33,247 bases of DNA, taken from assembly GCA_937868545.1 (NCBI GenBank), contig CALMMX010000152.1, positions 1 to 33,247 of the forward strand, read 5' to 3'. Numbering within the stretch: position 1 is the first letter of the stretch; each line of letters opens with the position of its first letter. This DNA comes from an uncultured Bacteroidota bacterium (GTDB lineage: Bacteria; Bacteroidota; Bacteroidia; B-17B0; Aurantibacillaceae). The translations under genes and the position numbers were made by a program. The notes under the pieces were generated by a model, which had not been told where the DNA came from, did not search any database, and saw only the letters and a list, made by a program, of their open reading frames with translations. Of this stretch, positions 17,219 through 25,534 are shown piece after piece.

Positions 17219-18370
17219 ATGATTAATCAATCAAAATATGATTTTATTATTGCAGGTTCTGGTTGCGCTGGCTTATCACTTGCCATTCAATTAAAACAAT
17301 CGAAACTTAGTTTTAATAAAATTTTAATTATTGATAAAGAAGTAAAAAATGTAAATAATCGAACCTGGTGTTTTTGGACCAATCAACCTATAAATTGGTA
17401 TGATGAAATTGTATTTAAACAATGGGATAAATTTATTTTTAAAACAGATACTTTAAATAAAGAGTTGTTTTTAAAACCATACAAATATAAGCTTATTAAA
17501 GGCTTAGATTTTTACACATACTGCTTAAACGAATTACAAACTGACAACCGATTTGAATTTGTAAATGATGAAATTGTTCAAATCAATTCAGAAGATAATC
17601 AAGCATTTGTAAAAACAAGTTCAAACAAGTTTTATGGCAAATATGTTTTTAATAGTGCAATAAGAACACATAACATAAAAAAAAATCATGTTAATTATAT
17701 TCAGCATTTTAAGGGTTTTGTTATTGAAACAGAAAATGAATGTTTTGATGATAACTGCCCTGTTTTTATGGATTTTAGCGTTAAACAATATAACGATTGT
17801 AGATTTGTATATATAATTCCATTTAGCAAAAAAAAAGCATTAATAGAGTATACAGGTTTTTCAGAAAAACCTCTAAAGGATGAAGAGTATGATGAAAAAT
17901 TAAACAACTACATTAATACTGTTTTAAAATTAGAGCGTTTTAAAATTAGTGAAGTTGAAACAGGAATGATACCAATGGCAGAAAGTGAATTTACGAATCC
18001 TTTTGGCAAAAGAGTTATTAATATAGGAACTGCTGGTGGAAATAGTAAACCTAGCACAGGTTATACTTTCTATTTTATACAAGAACAAACAAAAAAAATT
18101 ATTACTAATCTTGAAAACGGATTTAATCCCAACTATTTATTAACGAATAAAAAACGTTATAAATATTATGATAAAATATTATTAGATGTAATGAATAAAA
18201 AACAAATTTCGGCTAAAACTATTTTTGAGATTTTATTTCAAAAAAACAAACCGTATGAAATTTTATCCTTTCTAAATGAGGAAACTACTTTAGTTCAAGA
18301 TATAAAAATTATGAATTCAGTTCCTAAGTTAAAGTTTATACCTTCTGCAATTAAGAAGTTGTTTTTTTAA
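17219..18370 (+). CDS. crtY: Lycopene beta-cyclase CrtY
   Basis: CrtY-type flavoprotein cyclase, 383 residues. Family signatures: the N-terminal dinucleotide motif DFIIAGSGCAGLSLAIQL, NRTWCFW, a central IPFSKKKALIEYTGFS, EVETGMIPM, and GTAGGNSKPSTGYTF, the conserved cyclase segment before the C-terminus. It closes the beta ring on one end of the carotenoid; the presence of CruF and CrtD implies the other end stays open. It is the last gene of the crtD-cruF-crtZ-crtY operon. Its stop (18368-18370) overlaps the stop of the minus-strand response regulator, so the two genes meet tail to tail with no spacer and no terminator hairpin. Confidence 0.94.
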   Translation: MINQSKYDFIIAGSGCAGLSLAIQLKQSKLSFNKILIIDKEVKNVNNRTWCFWTNQPINWYDEIVFKQWDKFIFKTDTLNKELFLKPYKYKLIKGLDFYTYCLNELQTDNRFEFVNDEIVQINSEDNQAFVKTSSNKFYGKYVFNSAIRTHNIKKNHVNYIQHFKGFVIETENECFDDNCPVFMDFSVKQYNDCRFVYIIPFSKKKALIEYTGFSEKPLKDEEYDEKLNNYINTVLKLERFKISEVETGMIPMAESEFTNPFGKRVINIGTAGGNSKPSTGYTFYFIQEQTKKIITNLENGFNPNYLLTNKKRYKYYDKILLDVMNKKQISAKTIFEILFQKNKPYEILSFLNEETTLVQDIKIMNSVPKLKFIPSAIKKLFF

Positions 18371-19056
18371 AACTCAAACTTATATCCAATTCCTTTAATG
18401 GTTTTGATATAATTGTCTCCCAATTTTTCGCGTAGTTTTCTAATGTGAACATCAATGGTTCTATCACCAACAACAACCTCATCGCCCCACACCTGCTCTA
18501 AAATAAATTCACGTGTAAATACTTTACCTGGTTTACTTGCAAGTAACAACAGTAATTTAAACTCTTTTTTAGGGAACGTAATTTCTACATCATCCTTATA
18601 AACCGTATATTTTTCCTTATCTATTTTAATATCCCCCAAATTCATTAAATCTGTATTTGTTTGATTTGGAGAAAATCTTCTTAATAGAGCTTTTATTCTG
18701 CTTGTAAACACACGTGGTTTAATAGGTTTAGTAATGTAATCATCTGCTCCTACTTCAAAACCTGCAATTTGTGAGTAATCTTCGTTTCGTGCACTTAAAA
18801 ATGTGATTAAAACATCCTTTAAACCTTCAATTGCTCTCATTTCGCGGCAAGTATCAATACCATCCATGTCTGGCATCATTACATCTAAAACAATTAAATG
18901 TGGAATTTCTTTTTTAGCAATTGCAATAGCATCTTTACCATTTAATGCCGTAAAAACTTGATACCCTTCTTTGTTTAAATTATAGCTTAAAAAATCCAAA
19001 ATATCTTGTTCATCATCAACCAACAATATTTTAAAAGCGTTATTTTGAGAATTCAT
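18367..19056 (-). CDS. OmpR/PhoB-family response regulator
   Basis: A 229-residue two-component regulator. The receiver domain (1-122) has acidic residues D14-D15, the phosphoacceptor D58 (LIVLDVMMPDMDG), the Ser of FLSARNED and the Lys of YITKPIKP. The linker FSPNQTNTDLMNLG joins a winged-helix DNA-binding domain (about 135-229) with FPKKEFKLLLLLASKPGKVFTR, DRTIDVHIRKLREKLG and the terminal IKGIGYKFEF. No histidine kinase is adjacent, so the partner is encoded elsewhere. The start is the ATG at 19056; a consensus promoter and 11-bp direct repeats lie just upstream. Its last bases overlap the crtY stop, and a broken copy of its 3' part lies at the other end of the carotenoid island. A role in regulating carotenoids is possible but not shown. 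Confidence 0.95.
   Translation of the reverse strand: MNSQNNAFKILLVDDEQDILDFLSYNLNKEGYQVFTALNGKDAIAIAKKEIPHLIVLDVMMPDMDGIDTCREMRAIEGLKDVLITFLSARNEDYSQIAGFEVGADDYITKPIKPRVFTSRIKALLRRFSPNQTNTDLMNLGDIKIDKEKYTVYKDDVEITFPKKEFKLLLLLASKPGKVFTREFILEQVWGDEVVVGDRTIDVHIRKLREKLGDNYIKTIKGIGYKFEF
18636..18675. repeat. 40-bp direct repeat, right copy (inside response regulator)
   Basis: Identical to 12105-12144. Here it encodes the linker between receiver and DNA-binding domains on the minus strand. Recombination between the two copies would delete the carotenoid island and fuse the first two thirds of the regulator gene to the relic. Confidence 0.95.
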
Positions 19057-19072
19057 AATTTTAAATTATAAG

Positions 19073-19118
19073 CAAATTTACGAGTATTAACTCAATGCAA
19101 CGTTAAGCTAACATTAAG
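19073..19118 (-). promoter_or_regulatory. Promoter and PhoB-like 11-bp direct repeats upstream of the response regulator
   Basis: On the minus strand, TAAATTTG (19080-19073) matches the -7 consensus TAnnTTTG and lies 16 bases before the ATG. Upstream lie two adjacent 11-bp repeats, CTTAATGTTAG (19118-19108) and CTTAACGTTGC (19107-19097), identical at 8 of 11 positions. The GTTG end of the second copy is 17 bases from the -7 box and could be the -33 element. Eleven-bp tandem half-sites are how PhoB/OmpR-type regulators bind, and the TTAA[T/C]G cores resemble Bacillus PhoP boxes. Autoregulation is the simplest inference. Confidence 0.55.
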
Positions 19119-19123
19119 AATTT

Positions 19124-20953
19124 TTAACTCAATTCAAATTGCATGCGGTTTAGTTTGTAATACAAACCTTTTTCGTTGGCAATTAATTCTTGATGATTAC
19201 CCGATTCAATCACCTCACCTTTTTGCAACACAACAATTTTATCTGCATTTCTAATAGTAGATAATCTGTGAGCAATTACAATTGAAGTACGTCCAACCAT
19301 TAATTTATCTAAAGCTTCTTGAACCAAACGTTCACTTTCACTATCTAGGCTACTAGTTGCTTCATCTAATATTAAAATAGAAGGATTTTTTAATACAGCA
19401 CGAGCTATTGCAACTCGCTGGCGTTGCCCTCCTGAAAGTTGAATTCCTCTGTCACCTACACGGGTTTCAAATTTTTCGGGGAAACTCATTATAAAATCAT
19501 ATGCATTTGCTTGTTTGGCAGCTTCTATTACTTCCAATTCAGTACCATTTGGTTTTCCATACAATATGTTTTCTTTAATAGTTCCACCAAATAATATAAC
19601 ATCTTGTGGCACAATGGCCATTTGATTTCTTAATTCTGTTAACTCGTAATCCGTTGATCTTTTACCATCAATAAAATACTCTCCTCCATTTGGCTCATAA
19701 AAACGTAGTATTAATGAGGCTAAGGTTGATTTTCCACTGCCACTACTACCAACAAGGGCAATTGTTTCTCCAGCTTTTACTTTAAACGACACATCTTGAA
19801 GCACAACATAATCATTACGAGTTGGGTATCTAAAATGAATATTTCTTAATTCTAAGTCTCCATTTACTCTTTTAGTATTTGTTGCAGAGTTAAAAGCTAA
19901 ATTAATTTCTTCATTTTTATCGTCTATGATGTCAAAAACTCTGTCTGTTGCACCTAATGCACGTTGAATAGAGGCTAACTGCTCTGGCAATCCACCTAAA
20001 GAAGCAGCTACAAATAAGGATAACATCATAAAAATACCAAAATCTTCGCCTGATATTTTATTGTCATTTTTTAATAATAACATTTGATATAAAATAAAAA
20101 ATATTGAACCAAATACGCCCATAATGATAAATGCAAAAAAAGCACCTCTCATTACACCGTATTTAATTCCAAAATGCCTTATTTCACTAGTAACAGTATC
20201 GTATTTATTAATTTCAATTTTTTCGCTAGTAAACGCTTTTACACTTGTAATTCCCGTAAGAGCTTCAGAAACAATAATACTTGATTCAGAAATTTTATCT
20301 TGAAGTCCTTTTGAGTATTTACGAATTTTTCTTCCGTAAACTATTGCTACAAAAGCTATTGGTGGGATTATGATGATAAACCATTTTGCTACATCCCAAC
20401 CAGTATAGGTAACTAATAAAATTAAACCACCTGTTCCAACAATTGTTTGTCTAATAAGTTCTGTAACATTGGTTGTAAAGGCTTCTGAAATAACATTAAT
20501 ATCTGTTGCAACTCTGCTACTTAAATCTGCAACCTGATTTTTTGAAAAAAAACTCATTGGCATTTGCACCAACTTATTAAACGCCTCTGTTCTTATTCCT
20601 TTTAAAATATTTTCTGTAACAATAGAAAAAGTATAAACACGCCCAAAAGACACTGCCCCTTGCACTAAAAGTAAAATAAGCAGCTCAAATCCAGTTCCTG
20701 AAACAGAATCTTTGAATTTTTCGGGAGTTAAATTGTTTTGACCAAAATAACCAAACATTTTTCCAGCAATTAGTGGGAAAAATAAGCCCACTACTGCGGT
20801 ACCAAGCACAAAGAACATTCCCAGAATGAAAATCCACTTACTTTCACCAAGGTATTTAAACAATCTAAGTGATTTTTTAAAATTTTCGCGAGAAAACTTT
20901 GCTTTTGGAAGATCATCCTTATCTTTATGCTTAACGCCTGTAGCTTTTGCCAT
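19124..20953 (-). CDS. MsbA-like ABC exporter (fused permease and ATPase)
   Basis: A 609-residue half-transporter that would work as a homodimer. The N-terminal 340 residues form a type-1 exporter domain with about six transmembrane helices (first FILGMFFVLGTAVVGLFFPL). The C-terminal ATPase has Walker A GSSGSGKST, the Q-loop region MAIVPQDVILFGGTIKENI, the signature LSGGQRQRVAIARA, Walker B ILILDEATSSLD and the switch His in IVIAHRLST. This layout matches the lipid/multidrug exporter family (MsbA, BmrA); the substrate cannot be read from sequence, though lipid A or drug-type export is usual. The basic N-terminal tail is cytoplasmic. The response-regulator gene follows after 67 bases with its own promoter. 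Confidence 0.94.
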   Translation of the reverse strand: MAKATGVKHKDKDDLPKAKFSRENFKKSLRLFKYLGESKWIFILGMFFVLGTAVVGLFFPLIAGKMFGYFGQNNLTPEKFKDSVSGTGFELLILLLVQGAVSFGRVYTFSIVTENILKGIRTEAFNKLVQMPMSFFSKNQVADLSSRVATDINVISEAFTTNVTELIRQTIVGTGGLILLVTYTGWDVAKWFIIIIPPIAFVAIVYGRKIRKYSKGLQDKISESSIIVSEALTGITSVKAFTSEKIEINKYDTVTSEIRHFGIKYGVMRGAFFAFIIMGVFGSIFFILYQMLLLKNDNKISGEDFGIFMMLSLFVAASLGGLPEQLASIQRALGATDRVFDIIDDKNEEINLAFNSATNTKRVNGDLELRNIHFRYPTRNDYVVLQDVSFKVKAGETIALVGSSGSGKSTLASLILRFYEPNGGEYFIDGKRSTDYELTELRNQMAIVPQDVILFGGTIKENILYGKPNGTELEVIEAAKQANAYDFIMSFPEKFETRVGDRGIQLSGGQRQRVAIARAVLKNPSILILDEATSSLDSESERLVQEALDKLMVGRTSIVIAHRLSTIRNADKIVVLQKGEVIESGNHQELIANEKGLYYKLNRMQFELS

Positions 20954-21043
20954 TTTTTCCTTTTAAATGGGTGTAAAGGTAATCTTTAAATACTTTGAAA
21001 ACATTAAAAAAACATATATTTTAGCTACATCTTAATAAAAAAA

Positions 21044-21074
21044 TTTGCTGGAATATAAAATTCCATTATATTTG
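21044..21074 (+). promoter_or_regulatory. rpmH promoter, exact Bacteroidota consensus
   Basis: TTTG at 21044-21047 and TATATTTG at 21067-21074 are separated by 19 bases, an exact fit to the Bacteroidota sigma factor consensus TTTG-N19-TAnnTTTG. The ATG of rpmH is 41 bases downstream of the -7 box. Confidence 0.85.
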
Positions 21075-21115
21075 CACTCCATTTTTGATAAAACAACATT
21101 TAAAATTAATATATT

Positions 21116-21271
21116 ATGAAACGTACTTTCCAACCATCGCAACGTAAAAGAAGAAACAAACACGGGTTTCGTGAACGTATGGCATCTGCAAACGGACGCA
21201 GAGTGTTAGCTTCTCGTAGAGCAAAAGGCAGAAAAAAATTAACAGTTTCTAGCGAAAAAACTCACAAATAG
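21116..21271 (+). CDS. rpmH: 50S ribosomal protein L34
   Basis: This 51-residue basic protein reads [18 protein letters not shown], then [19 protein letters not shown] and KKLTVS, the standard L34 sequence. L34 is a component of the large ribosomal subunit. The C-terminal SSEKTHK is a short extension. It has its own consensus promoter upstream and a hairpin terminator downstream, so it is monocistronic here rather than in the rpmH-rnpA-yidC order found in many bacteria; yidC lies about 18 kb away. Confidence 0.98.
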   Translation: MKRTFQPSQRKRRNKHGFRERMASANGRRVLASRRAKGRKKLTVSSEKTHK

Positions 21272-21302
21272 TTTACTAACTACTTGTATTTATACTTATT
21301 GA

Positions 21303-21333
21303 AGCTATCCGTAATAAACGGATGGCTTTTTTT
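21303..21333 (+). terminator. rpmH terminator
   Basis: AGCTATCCGT (21303-21312) pairs with ACGGATGGCT (21318-21327) through nine Watson-Crick pairs and one G-U pair, with an AATAA loop. A run of seven T follows. It lies 31 bases after the rpmH stop and just before the next gene. Confidence 0.93.
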
Positions 21334-21364
21334 GTTATATTTACTTAAAACAAACCCAATTATT

Positions 21365-24361
21365 ATGCATAAAAAGATACTTCTACTTCTTCTTTTGCCC
21401 TTATTTAGCATTTCCCAAACTCAATCCATAATACAAGAACAAAGTTCTCATTACAAAAGCTACAATTTTGCATCAGATGCTAGTTGGGACAGCTTATTAA
21501 TGATTGAGAACAATACAACTACAAGAACATTAAGAACAAGTGCTGCACCTACTGCTAGTTGCAATTTAACTAAGCAAGTTTATGGCTGGCACCCATACTG
21601 GAGTGGGAGTGTTTATACAAGCTATGATTGGAGCATGATAAGCGAGTTTTGTTATTTTGATTACTCGGTAAGTCCAACTACAGGAAACAACACAAACACC
21701 TCATTTGTTTGGTCTACAAGCCCTGCTGTTACTGCAGCTCTTAGTCATAGTGTTAATGTACATTTTTGTGCAACCATGTTTAGTGGGCACTCTACCTTTT
21801 GGGCAAGCACAACCGCACAAAACAACTTTATTACAAATGCCATAAGCTTACTAAATAGTAGAGGTGGCAAAGGTATAAATATCGATTTTGAAGGCATGGG
21901 CTCATCCGACAGAGTTCCATTTAAAAACTTTATGATTAATTTGTGTAATCAAGTACATGCAGCTAATCCAAATTATAAAGTAACCATGGCTTTATATGCG
22001 GTAGATTGGAGCTCAACCTTTGACATGCCAGCATTAAATGCAGTGGTAGATAATTTTATAATAATGGGTTACGATTACTATTATTCTGGATCAGCGCAAG
22101 CTGGACCAGAAGCTCCACTCTATAATTTTCAAACTACCTACAATTATACATTATCAAAATCTATTACATACTATCTTAATTTAGGAGCCACAAAATCAAA
22201 ATTATTATTAGGATTACCGTGGTATGGCCGCGAATGGGAAACAGTGGGAGCTACAGCACCAAGCAGCACTACGGGAGGTTTTACATCTTCAAGAACCTAC
22301 TCTTATGTAAGAAACAATCCATCAATTTATTCTGCCACTGCAAAAAAATGGGAGGCAAATAGTTTTAATTCTTATTACTCTTTTCTTAGTGGTGGTGCTA
22401 ACAGACAATGTTTTATTGATGATGCCTACAGCATGAGAAGAAAATTTGATATGGTAAATCAAAGAGGATTGGGGGGAATTGGCATTTGGGCCTTGGGTTA
22501 TGATGATGGTTATACTGATTATTGGCAAGCTATTAAAGATAAATTTTCTACTTGTGCTACTGTACCTTGTACTGATAGTATTTACGATATGGGTGGACCA
22601 ACACGAAATTATTATGACAACGAAAATTATGCCTACACCATTTCGCCAACAGGGGCTAGTAAAGTAAGATTGTCTTTTAGTCAGTTTGATTTATTAGGTA
22701 GTGGTGACACCTTATTTTTATACGATGGTACATCTATTACTGCTCCCATAATTGGGGCTTATACAGGAACTACTAGTCCTGGCATTATCAATTCAACTGG
22801 AGCATCATTAACTGTTCGTTTTAAATCTAATGCAAGTGTTGTAAGGCCAGGTTTTAAAGCCATTTGGAATTGCATAAGTGATATTACTAGTCCTACAACC
22901 TTAGTAAATCCAATAGCTGGTTGGATTACCCAAGATTTTTCATCGAGCTATACAGACATAGATAACTCAGGTGGTGTAGGAATTGAAAAAAGTTATTACC
23001 AACCAACCTATTTTAATGGAACTGAGTGGAGAGCAAATGGCCTACGAGGTTTTTTTAATGATGACTTTAGTACAAGTGCTATAAGTAGCGATTGGACAAA
23101 TGCCACTGGTGTTTGGAGCAATGTAACTGGAGCATTAAATCAAACAGACGAAGCAAATTCAAACACAAATTTATATGCAACGGTAACACAAAGTTTATCA
23201 AATGCGTATTTGTACAATTTTAAAGGAACAATAAGCGGTACTGGAACAAACCGAAGAGGTGGAATTCACATCTTTTCTGATTCGCCTTCATTAACTAATA
23301 GAGGGAACAGCTACTTAATTTGGATGAGACCAGATAACGGTACTATTGAATTATACGAAACCATATCTAATGTATTATATGTTGTTAAAACAGTAACATA
23401 CACCGTTTTACCAAATACAGTATACGATTATAAAATTTCTTACGATAAAACAAGTGGCGAAGTAAAACTTTGGATTAACGATGTGTTTGTTTCATCATGG
23501 ATAGATGCAAGTCCGTTGACAAGTGCAACTGGCGTTTCGTTTAGAAGTGGTAATAGTAAATTTATTGTTGACGATTTTAAAGTATTTAGATCAAGAGGAA
23601 CTACATCAACCATATTGGTAGGTAGCGCCACCACTAACGATTTATTAAAAGAAAATGTAAGCCCTACTACTCCATCAGGTAAAATAAATAGTATTACTAA
23701 TGATTTAGCAAATAACATCTCATTAATAAATTCAACACTATTAGATATTGATTGGACTAAGCCTATTAAATCTACCTTAATAAAAGATGGAACAGCAAGT
23801 GATATTGATACAACCTATATTGCTACTCAACTTGATTTAAATTACACGGTTGCAAAAGACACCAACTCGGGAGTAACAAACTATTTTTATGCAATAGGAA
23901 CTACAGCAGGTGCAAAGGATATTACAAACTGGACATCAAACGGTTTATTAACTAATGCTACCCAAACAGGTTTGTCATTAGTAATGAGTCAAAAATATTA
24001 CATTATGGTAAAATGTATAAATGGCGCAGGTTTAATGAGTGATAGCACAGTAAGCGATGGCGTATTAAATTTGGGCTTAATAGGACTTGAAGAAAATAAT
24101 ATATTAAATAGTTTAAATGTATTTCCTAACCCAACTAATAACCATGCAACCATTAGCATTATTGGAACTAGTAATGAAAACGTTAGCTACCAATTGCTCA
24201 ATGAACAAGGTAAACTAATTGAGAAAAAAGATCTAATAATAAGTGCGGGTTTAAATACCCTTGAAATAAAACCACTAGAACTAAACTTAAGCAAAGGCGT
24301 TTATTTTATTAAGCTTACTAGTGCTAAGGGAACTATTTCAAAAAAATTAATTATAAATTAA
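21365..24361 (+). CDS. Secreted GH18-like glycosidase with CUB and lectin-like domains, T9SS type A
   Basis: A 998-residue secreted protein. The ATG at 21365 starts the signal peptide MHKKILLLLLLPLFSISQ; an upstream in-frame start would lie in the rpmH terminator. Residues about 66-390 are a GH18 (chitinase-like) barrel: YGWHPYWSG, the beta-4 motif GKGINIDFEG, MALYAVDW, NFIIMGYDYYY, LLLGLPWYGREW and GIGIWALGYDDG. The catalytic Glu is E176 with D174 present, but the outer acidic positions of DxxDxDxE read K169 and N172. A CUB domain follows (about 397-503), then a lectin/LamG-like region (about 566-750) and a type A sorting domain from about 917 (VFPNPTNNHATISI, KGVYFIKLTS). It probably acts on chitin or peptidoglycan-like glycans at the surface or outside the cell. 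Confidence 0.9.
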   Translation: MHKKILLLLLLPLFSISQTQSIIQEQSSHYKSYNFASDASWDSLLMIENNTTTRTLRTSAAPTASCNLTKQVYGWHPYWSGSVYTSYDWSMISEFCYFDYSVSPTTGNNTNTSFVWSTSPAVTAALSHSVNVHFCATMFSGHSTFWASTTAQNNFITNAISLLNSRGGKGINIDFEGMGSSDRVPFKNFMINLCNQVHAANPNYKVTMALYAVDWSSTFDMPALNAVVDNFIIMGYDYYYSGSAQAGPEAPLYNFQTTYNYTLSKSITYYLNLGATKSKLLLGLPWYGREWETVGATAPSSTTGGFTSSRTYSYVRNNPSIYSATAKKWEANSFNSYYSFLSGGANRQCFIDDAYSMRRKFDMVNQRGLGGIGIWALGYDDGYTDYWQAIKDKFSTCATVPCTDSIYDMGGPTRNYYDNENYAYTISPTGASKVRLSFSQFDLLGSGDTLFLYDGTSITAPIIGAYTGTTSPGIINSTGASLTVRFKSNASVVRPGFKAIWNCISDITSPTTLVNPIAGWITQDFSSSYTDIDNSGGVGIEKSYYQPTYFNGTEWRANGLRGFFNDDFSTSAISSDWTNATGVWSNVTGALNQTDEANSNTNLYATVTQSLSNAYLYNFKGTISGTGTNRRGGIHIFSDSPSLTNRGNSYLIWMRPDNGTIELYETISNVLYVVKTVTYTVLPNTVYDYKISYDKTSGEVKLWINDVFVSSWIDASPLTSATGVSFRSGNSKFIVDDFKVFRSRGTTSTILVGSATTNDLLKENVSPTTPSGKINSITNDLANNISLINSTLLDIDWTKPIKSTLIKDGTASDIDTTYIATQLDLNYTVAKDTNSGVTNYFYAIGTTAGAKDITNWTSNGLLTNATQTGLSLVMSQKYYIMVKCINGAGLMSDSTVSDGVLNLGLIGLEENNILNSLNVFPNPTNNHATISIIGTSNENVSYQLLNEQGKLIEKKDLIISAGLNTLEIKPLELNLSKGVYFIKLTSAKGTISKKLIIN

Positions 24362-24364
24362 TAT

Positions 24365-25289
24365 ATGAGCTTTTCAAAAATTACATTTACTGCTATACTC
24401 TTATTTATATTTACCAATGTGTTTTCTCAAAACATGGGTAATTTGCATGTACAAATTACATTAGATAATCAAAATGCATACACCAATAAATACATCAAAT
24501 TAACACTGTTAAAAAAAGATACTGTTTACACCAAACATTTTACTTCAAATGAAAACATAGTATGGAATTTAGATTCTATTCCTGTAGGAACGTATAACTT
24601 AAATGTGAACGTTGACAGTAATACAATTGCTAACTATCATGGACTAACCATAGAAAATAATAAAAAAAATAGTTATTACTATCATATGGAAAGCTCAAAA
24701 TACTCATTACATAAGGATAGTATAAATGATGATGAAAGGGAAAAAGTAGAGTTAACTATGAATGTGTTATACGGCAACAACGATTTTTATGAAACAAACC
24801 GCTACCAAAAAAACGAAATGCTCTCTGGTGAATTTTCGTTTAACATGTACAAGGCCGTTTTAAAACATTATTCGCTTGGCATTAAATATGGCTACCAATA
24901 TGCCAACACTAAGTTTTATAATGATACCACACGCTATTTAGGAAAACAAACACTATAGCTCAAACATTATTAATATAGGCTTTATAAATAGATTTACTTT
25001 TTTCAATAATCAAAAAACACACAATGATGGACTAAAACTGGACATTGGCATTATGTACAATTTCCCACTTTCATTTAAAGAAATAACAAGAGTAACAGAA
25101 AAAACAACACAAATTACCCGACACATTCATAGATACAATGATTTTTCGGCAATTGTAAGATTAGGTTACAAAAACATTGGTTTACAAGCCGAATACAACA
25201 TAACTAATTTTTTACTTATGAAGTATACCGAAATTCCTACACTTAGAGTTGGGTTGGTGTTTTATACTCCAAATATAGCTATGAATTAA
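24365..25289 (+). pseudogene. Frameshifted gene for a secreted/outer-membrane protein
   Basis: The first frame (24365-24958) encodes a signal peptide (MSFSKITFTAILLFIFTNVFSQ), a beta-rich domain (GNLHVQITLDNQ, IPVGTYNLNV) and the start of what looks like a membrane barrel, then stops at TAG 24956. The next frame is open from 24942 and continues as HYSSNIINIGFINRF, LKLDIGIMYNFPLSF and AIVRLGYKNIGLQAEYN to the stop at 25287. Removing one A from the AAACA run near 24947-24952 joins the two into one protein of about 307 residues. So either the gene is inactivated, the base call is wrong, or two fragments are made. It starts four bases after the GH18 gene and may be co-transcribed with it. Family not recognised. 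Confidence 0.75.
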
Positions 25290-25290
25290 A

Positions 25291-25406
25291 ATTCAACCGT
25301 CATTGCGAGGCACGAAGCAATCTCTTGGTTTAATACTAATTTTAAATGTTTTTTCGAGTCGACAGATTGCTTCACTACGTTCGCAATGACGATTAATGAG
25401 AACAAA
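25291..25406. repeat. REP/MITE-like palindromic element, copy A
   Basis: A 116-bp unit identical to 25535-25650. It has inverted ends: CGTCATTGCGAGGCACGAAG with GCAATCT on the left pairs with AGATTGCTTC and TCGCAATGACG on the right, enclosing about 40 AT-rich bases. The CGTCATTGCGA...GCAATCT arm is a recurring intergenic palindrome type in many genomes. No coding capacity is credible. Confidence 0.9.
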
Positions 25407-25438
25407 GTAAATTCAAGGCGAAAAGTAATCTTGAGGAA

Positions 25439-25520
25439 CGTCATTGCGAGCGAAACGCAGTGGAGCGAAGCAATCTCTTACTATTCAAAGATTGCCACGT
25501 CGTGCCTCCTCGCAATGACG
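25439..25520. repeat. REP/MITE-like palindromic element, middle variant
   Basis: It has the same terminal arms (CGTCATTGCGA at 25439 and TCGCAATGACG ending at 25520) and inner GCAATCTC/AGATTGC, but a shorter 11-base centre and different arm inserts: the left arm carries GCGAAACGCAGTGGAGCGAA, the right a complement of GAGGCACGACGTGG. It is a second subtype of the same family placed between two identical copies. Confidence 0.85.
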
Positions 25521-25534
25521 AAAAAACAATTTTT

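Noticed and set aside
18367-19056. Response regulator as a proven carotenoid regulator because of its position
   Set aside because: It is convergent with crtY, and the adjacency can be explained by the insertion event; position alone is not evidence.
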